A stretch of 64,000 bases of DNA from Euphorbia lathyris (Eukaryota; Streptophyta; Magnoliopsida; Malpighiales; Euphorbiaceae). The translations under genes and the position numbers were made by a program. Of this stretch, positions 59,655 to 64,000 are shown piece by piece. How positions within the stretch are numbered: position 1 is the first letter of the stretch; every line of letters starts with the position of its first letter. The notes below the pieces were generated by a model. It was not told where the DNA came from. It worked only from the letters and a program-made list of their open reading frames with translations, and did not search any database. The stretch is from assembly GCF_963576675.1 (NCBI RefSeq), contig NC_088916.1, positions 84,585,501 to 84,649,500 of the forward strand. Reading direction: 5' to 3'.

Positions 59655-60910
59655 GATTTGAGATCCCATCTCCGAGCGGAAATCTTCTTTAATCCAATTT
59701 TCCCGGTAAAACATAAAAAGTAAGATTTCAATGATAGCCTAGGAAAGGCTCAATGTAGTCCTCTTACACGGGTCAGCCAAAACCAGTACTATAGCATAGT
59801 AAAGTAAATAATCAATATCGTAGAGTAATAAGAGATAGATGAGGGCTTACTGAACACTTACTTCCGTTGCTTTACCGGTTTGCCGGCTAGCTTTTCTTTC
59901 TGTTCTGTCGGCTTTACGGGGACACTAGACACTTTACCAATCTGACCTCATAAGTTCCTAAGCATGCCGGAAAATCACCAAAAAAAGCTAGATCAACTTG
60001 ACGAAAACCCATCTTTTTTGCATTAAATTTGCTAAAAAGAAAAAAGATTCTATCTTATGTAATTCAATTTGTGGGTGATAGATAGCAAGACTTGCTTGAC
60101 CAGCTGGGGGAGGTACCTACTTTCTTTACCGGGGGACAAAAGAGAAAGCTTTGATTACCGGGAAGGTTTGAACTAGCTTTGTAGCTTGAGTTCGACGAAA
60201 GGTTTGAAGATGCTCGAGTGAAACGAGAGGAACAAGAAGGAACTAGAGTGAAACGAAAGGAAGCAGCGGGGCCTAAGGGCTAGGAAGTTGCTTTACCGCG
60301 TTACTCGACCGGACCAGTAGCTTGAGTTCAAGGTACGGACTAGCTTAACCAGGGAGCGAAGTAGCGGAAGATGCAGGAAGAAAACTTACGTAGTTTTCCG
60401 GTACGATGCAATTGAGTCGACTGATGAAGGGAGCGAAGATCCTCTACTAGCGATTCCGGCTCCGCAATTAAACTAGTAAGAAAGTAGCTTGACCGGCAAG
60501 GTGAAAACTTACGTAGTTTGCCCGGGGAACTAAAGTAGCTTCCCCGCTTAAGTAGCTTTCCCGCTCGACCGGAGGTTTAAGGCTAATTAAGGTAAGGCTA
60601 AGTCGCTCGACCAAAGGTACGAAGTTACTTGAGCCAAACTGTTAACGAGAGGTTCGAAGAAGCTCGACTGCAAGGTACGTAGTTACTCGACCAGAGGGGG
60701 TTTGAGGAACTTACTTTCCCAGAGGTTCGAAGATGCTCGACCAAAGGGAGAGGGAGATTTGCTGGCTCGACCGCAGGAACAAAATAGAGGAGTGCTTGTC
60801 CGCGGAAATGAAAAGTAGCTTTACGGGACTACGAAGTTGCTTTACCAGACCAACTCGGGGAGGGACATACATAGGTAGCTTACCGAGGTAACAGAAAAGC
60901 AAAGAAAAGG
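59655..60910 (+). repeat. cluster of short dispersed repeats
   Basis: No gene. From about 60,150 the sequence is a patchwork of short imperfect units: GAGGTTCGAAGATGCTCGAC and variants (near 60,198, 60,648 and 60,721), AAAACTTACGTAGTTTKCC (near 60,382 and 60,505), AAGGTACG(A/T)AGTTACT (near 60,612 and 60,671), and GTAGCTTGACCGG types. The first motif also occurs near 471 and 1,661. Confidence 0.75.
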
Positions 60911-61130
60911 GCTGGTGGGTTAAGTTTTCGGTGAGTGTTCCAGTTTCTGCTTGATAGCTATATCTTTCCTTTCTTAACTGGTTTTTTTACATATAGCTCA
61001 TCAACTTGTGACTTCGCACTCTCAGTTTCGAGATTGGGAATCGACAGAACATCGCTTTCTTAATTAGAAAGGCAATGCAGTATTAAAAATTACAAATTTT
61101 AAAGTTAAAGATTACAAGTGATTAATTTCT
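60911..61130. other. non-coding spacer
   Basis: No feature was seen. The plastid-derived segment starts next to it on the minus strand. Confidence 0.4.
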
Positions 61131-61953
61131 TTATACTTCTTCCTGAACTAGAAAACGTTGCTGAATAGCTTTTTTCAAAAGGATTTATGCTTCTTCGGTG
61201 AATGTTTTGAATGTTTTGGTAGATATTCTTTCTTCGAACTGAGGTTTATTTTTTTTTAGGTACGTAACTCAACGAGAAATTACCTTACTTGTCCTCTTTC
61301 TAATGAGTCAAGATAACCATTCGTTCCGGTATAAATAGTAATTATCTCTTCCTGGCGCAGATTGGGATTGTTTGAGCAACTCACGTAATCGCTGACCTCT
61401 TGCCAATTGATTCTGATTAGCTTTATCTAGATCAGAAGCGAATTGCGCAAAGACTTCTAATTCGACGAATTGGGCCAATTCCAATTTTAGCTTACCTGCT
61501 ACTTGTTTCATAGCTTTAATTTGAGCTGTAGATCCTACTCTGGAAACGGAAATCCCCACATTAATAGCAGGGCGGATTCCTGCATTGAATAGATCAGCGG
61601 ATAAGAATATTTGTCCGTCTGTAATGGAAATTACATTAGTAGGAATATAAGCTGAAACGTCTCCTGATTGGGTCTCGACTATTGGTAAAGCAGTCATGCT
61701 TCCTTCACCTAAACGAGAACTTGATTTAGCAGCTCTTTCCAAAAGGCATGAATGCAAATAAAAGACATCTCCTGGATAAGCTTCACGACCTGGTGGTCTT
61801 CGTAATAGAAGAGACATTTGGCGATAAGCCTGCGCTTGTTTGGAGAGATCATCATAAATGATTAGAGTGTGTCATTCACGGTACATAAAATATTCAGCCA
61901 GAGCTGCTCCTGTATAAGGAGCCAGGTATTGTAATGTAGCCGGAGAATCCGCT
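61131..61953 (-). pseudogene. atpA: plastid atpA C-terminal half, decayed plastid transfer
   Basis: The minus strand carries plastid (not mitochondrial) ATP synthase alpha from about residue 235 to the stop (TAA at 61,131-61,133). Diagnostic segments are [60 protein letters not shown] and [20 protein letters not shown]. Damage: TGA replaces an Arg codon after MYRE (61,872-61,874). A small deletion after SQSAP shifts the frame at about 61,350, although the downstream DNA still reads as atpA ([20 protein letters not shown]) in other frames. More indels and a stop occur near the end. The N-terminal half, including the P-loop, is missing. This is a plastid-to-mitochondrion (or nuclear) transfer. 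Confidence 0.93.
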
Positions 61954-62198
61954 AGTAGTAGGGAATTTAAGACCGGTACAAGTGATAAGAGGTCTTTGGG
62001 CAAGTTCTCAAAGGTCTTAGCAGAGTGTGGGTAAAAGTACTGCTCACCATAGAGAGAAAATTCTATCCGAACCCGAACATCCTTAAGTAAGGTCTTAAGT
62101 TTCTTGTCTTTCCTCGCAAGTAACCAAGTCTTCCATCGAGTTCTCTTTTCTTTCACATATAGGTCTCCTCGCTGCATTGCATGGCCTAGAAAGTCCAA
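61872..62198 (-). CDS. chimeric ORF: unknown N-part fused to plastid atpA piece
   Basis: A 108-codon minus-strand frame (possible initiator TTG; in-frame ATG a few codons later at AMQRG). Its last 25 residues are the plastid atpA segment [14 protein letters not shown] to MYRE. The preceding roughly 80 residues ([53 protein letters not shown]) are real-looking, basic, and of no family I can name. The fusion joint is near 61,953. It is either part of an unidentified gene interrupted by the plastid insert or a random open stretch. Confidence 0.35.
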   Translation of the reverse strand: MDFLGHAMQRGDLYVKEKRTRWKTWLLARKDKKLKTLLKDVRVRIEFSLYGEQYFYPHSAKTFENLPKDLLSLVPVLNSLLLADSPATLQYLAPYTGAALAEYFMYRE

Positions 62199-62795
62199 CG
62201 AGGGCTTGTTAGTATTATCTTACTGCAGGAGAGTGAACCGCCTCTAATGAAAGGGCAGAGGCAGACCTATCGGGTTAACCAAAAAGAGTTCCTCTTTTGA
62301 TTTTGTCTCGTACCTAAGTTCGTCTTCCTTCGGTTCGGGAAAGGATATTATCTAGCATCTTACATCCGATTCTCTCTCAACAGATTCTACGGTTCTGGTT
62401 GACTCTCTGGTTTCAGACCTTGGTTCAGATGCGAACCTTATTATCAAAGGGCATAGGCTTTTCCATAGGATACTGAAACTACGAGGTTCTTAGCCCCTAT
62501 TGGTCGATGTCCCTTCTTCGCCACAGATAAGTTATGTAACTAAAAGTTATCTTCCTTAATGCACATAAGGATAAGGCGGGCACTCAAAACCTGCACAAGA
62601 CGCACCGTTTGAATAAGATAAGAAAAAAAGAGTTTACGTTTATAGTATAGGAACGGTAATAAAAGGACTTTTTTAATCACATCACTTGAATGGAGAGAAT
62701 AAGGAACTTATCTTTCTTTCTACTGTTCACAAGGCAGGCCTAATCAAGGGCAAAATCCCTACGTATAGCTTCGTTAATTTTGTTGATGATATCTT
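62199..62795. other. non-coding DNA
   Basis: No gene was recognised. The end (62,690-62,795) shows protein-like text in shifting frames (KELIFLS, YSFVNFVDDIL), possibly the upstream part of the broken frame that follows. Confidence 0.4.
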
Positions 62796-63163
62796 ATGAC
62801 AGACATAGAAATCTCGTCTTATATAGGACGCATGGGCCTTGAAATAAGGTTAGCAGTCTACGTAGCCTTTAGGGCGGGTCGGAGGCTAAGATTCCGTGGA
62901 TTGTCTGAAGATAACTTAGAAGAGAAGTTCTCAGATTTGACTTTTGATTCATTAAAGGAGCTTATCTCAAATTGGAGGAACTCCTCAAAATTTCACAGGG
63001 TATGGCATTACCACTGAAAATATCCATATATGATGGGGAATGGAAGATCTTACTCTTCTATAGAAATTATCTAATATATATAACTCACTCGCGGAACAAG
63101 GACATAATCGGGAATGTAATGAAATTATCTCGGTCAGTTCTTAGACTTAAGGAAGAAGGATAA
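62796..63163 (+). pseudogene. unidentified protein-coding remnant, frameshifted
   Basis: Two overlapping plus-strand frames (62,796-63,017, beginning MTDIEISSYIGRMGLE; and 62,972-63,163, ending MKLSRSVLRLKEEG) look like successive parts of one protein broken by a frame change near 62,990. The text LPLKISIYDGEWKILLFYRN and LEEKFSDLTFDSLKELISNW is compositionally protein-like. I do not recognise the family. A mitochondrial-plasmid or other accessory origin is possible but unsupported. Confidence 0.35.
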
Positions 63164-64000
63164 GGAAGAAGGAAATCTAGATCGCGTCTATGAAGTGAAA
63201 TCTGGCTTGCGAGCTTAAGAGCCAAAGAAGCCTCCGTTTGAAGGTGGCCCGCTTCTTAGCGAAATGGACTAGCTATAGTCTTCGGAGCTTTACGTAAAAA
63301 CATGATATGATGGAGATAGATCCTTCGATCGTGCAGCCGGAGGACTTGACTAAGAGAATCTTGCTATCCAAAAGCTATGACTTAAGACTGATCGTCACGA
63401 AGAACGAGGGTTCCCCACGGTAGACTGGCCGGGTCCTTTCTTTGAAGAAAAAGAATTTTAATCCTTTCATGTCGATGTCGAGCTGGTCACCCTTTCTTCC
63501 ACTTCTGTATTTCTTGCCCGGATAGTTCTTAGCGAGGGGCGGTTTCCTTCTCGATTGATTCTCAGGAAAACGGCTCTCCAAGGCGGGCATCTTGATCCAA
63601 GGCTCACACTCACGCTACATCGCTGACTGTATAGGAGGACTTGTGTCACAATGATTTCCAATACTTGAAGGGGAGTCAAAGTGAATGTCGATAATTCACC
63701 AGGTCTTGGCCGCGCCTTCCTAACTCGTGTGTGAGGAAAGATAAGGGATAGATGACATTTTCAAAGCCCGAGTCTAAGGAGGTGGTGACCAAGTGAAGAC
63801 GTTCATCGCCTTACTACCATAGTCTCTCTGGAACTTCTTTATTTTCGTCTAAAGGCAGGGGTAAGATATCTTTCTGACTTTCCTAAGCTTGCTATTCCCA
63901 GCCCCTAGAGGTATAAATAGCGGTACACACCGCCAAATTCTTTTCTTGCCGAGGAACAGCGCTTCTACGACTGGGTAAGATGCTTACTTTTCCTTGTACT
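63164..64000. other. non-coding DNA at right end
   Basis: No gene or RNA was recognised. Two overlapping minus-strand frames of about 70 codons (63,375-63,679) have no familiar features. Confidence 0.45.

Noticed and set aside
61131..61953. Reading this segment as the missing middle and end of mitochondrial atp1
   Set aside because: Residues such as [20 protein letters not shown] text, [16 protein letters not shown] and KLKLELAQF are those of plastid AtpA, not mitochondrial Atp1, so it is a plastid transfer.

Overview
The window reads as plant organelle-type DNA, mostly non-coding, carrying pieces of nuclear retrotransposons. The organelle signals are an intact mitochondrial-type tRNA-Lys(UUU) gene, the first third of mitochondrial atp1, a group II intron domain V, a plastid 23S rRNA fragment and a decayed C-terminal half of plastid atpA. 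This mixture, together with tens of kilobases of gene-free sequence and many short dispersed repeats, is usual for a large angiosperm mitochondrial genome. No complete mitochondrial protein gene is present.

Layout. 1-10,486: repeat-rich non-coding DNA, the rrn23 fragment (about 6,500-6,716) and trnK (9,854-9,926). 10,487-31,139: non-coding DNA with three decayed nuclear retroelement fragments (Copia RT/RNase H, Gypsy gag, Gypsy gag-pol spacer) and a tRNA-like sequence on the minus strand. 31,140-41,227: a complete Athila-like LTR element (32,256-41,222) with a 5-bp target duplication, set in mitochondrial-looking sequence. It carries gag and an ATHILA ORF1/env-like gene but no protease, reverse transcriptase or integrase. 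42,795-53,905: remnants of a Copia element (LTR on the left, RT/RNase H on the right). Between them lies a second copy of 31,140-39,776, containing the same Athila element and its left flank. 53,906-64,000: non-coding DNA, the truncated atp1 head followed by a chimeric acidic-repeat ORF, a group II domain V, a 69-bp tandem repeat, a cluster of short dispersed repeats, and the plastid atpA pseudogene fused to unidentified coding sequence.

The main puzzle is which genome this is. A target-site-flanked LTR element, and post-duplication changes between its two copies rich in C-to-T (or G-to-A) at CG and CHG sites, are what a methylated nuclear chromosome would produce. Much of the rest looks mitochondrial. 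Either the window is a nuclear copy of mitochondrial DNA (NUMT) that later received LTR elements, or a mitochondrial genome that imported an already rearranged nuclear block. The atp1-derived chimeric ORF, which one base in a T8 run would place in frame with atp1, is the most interesting possible gene. Functional links between genes are slight, because nearly every coding segment is broken.
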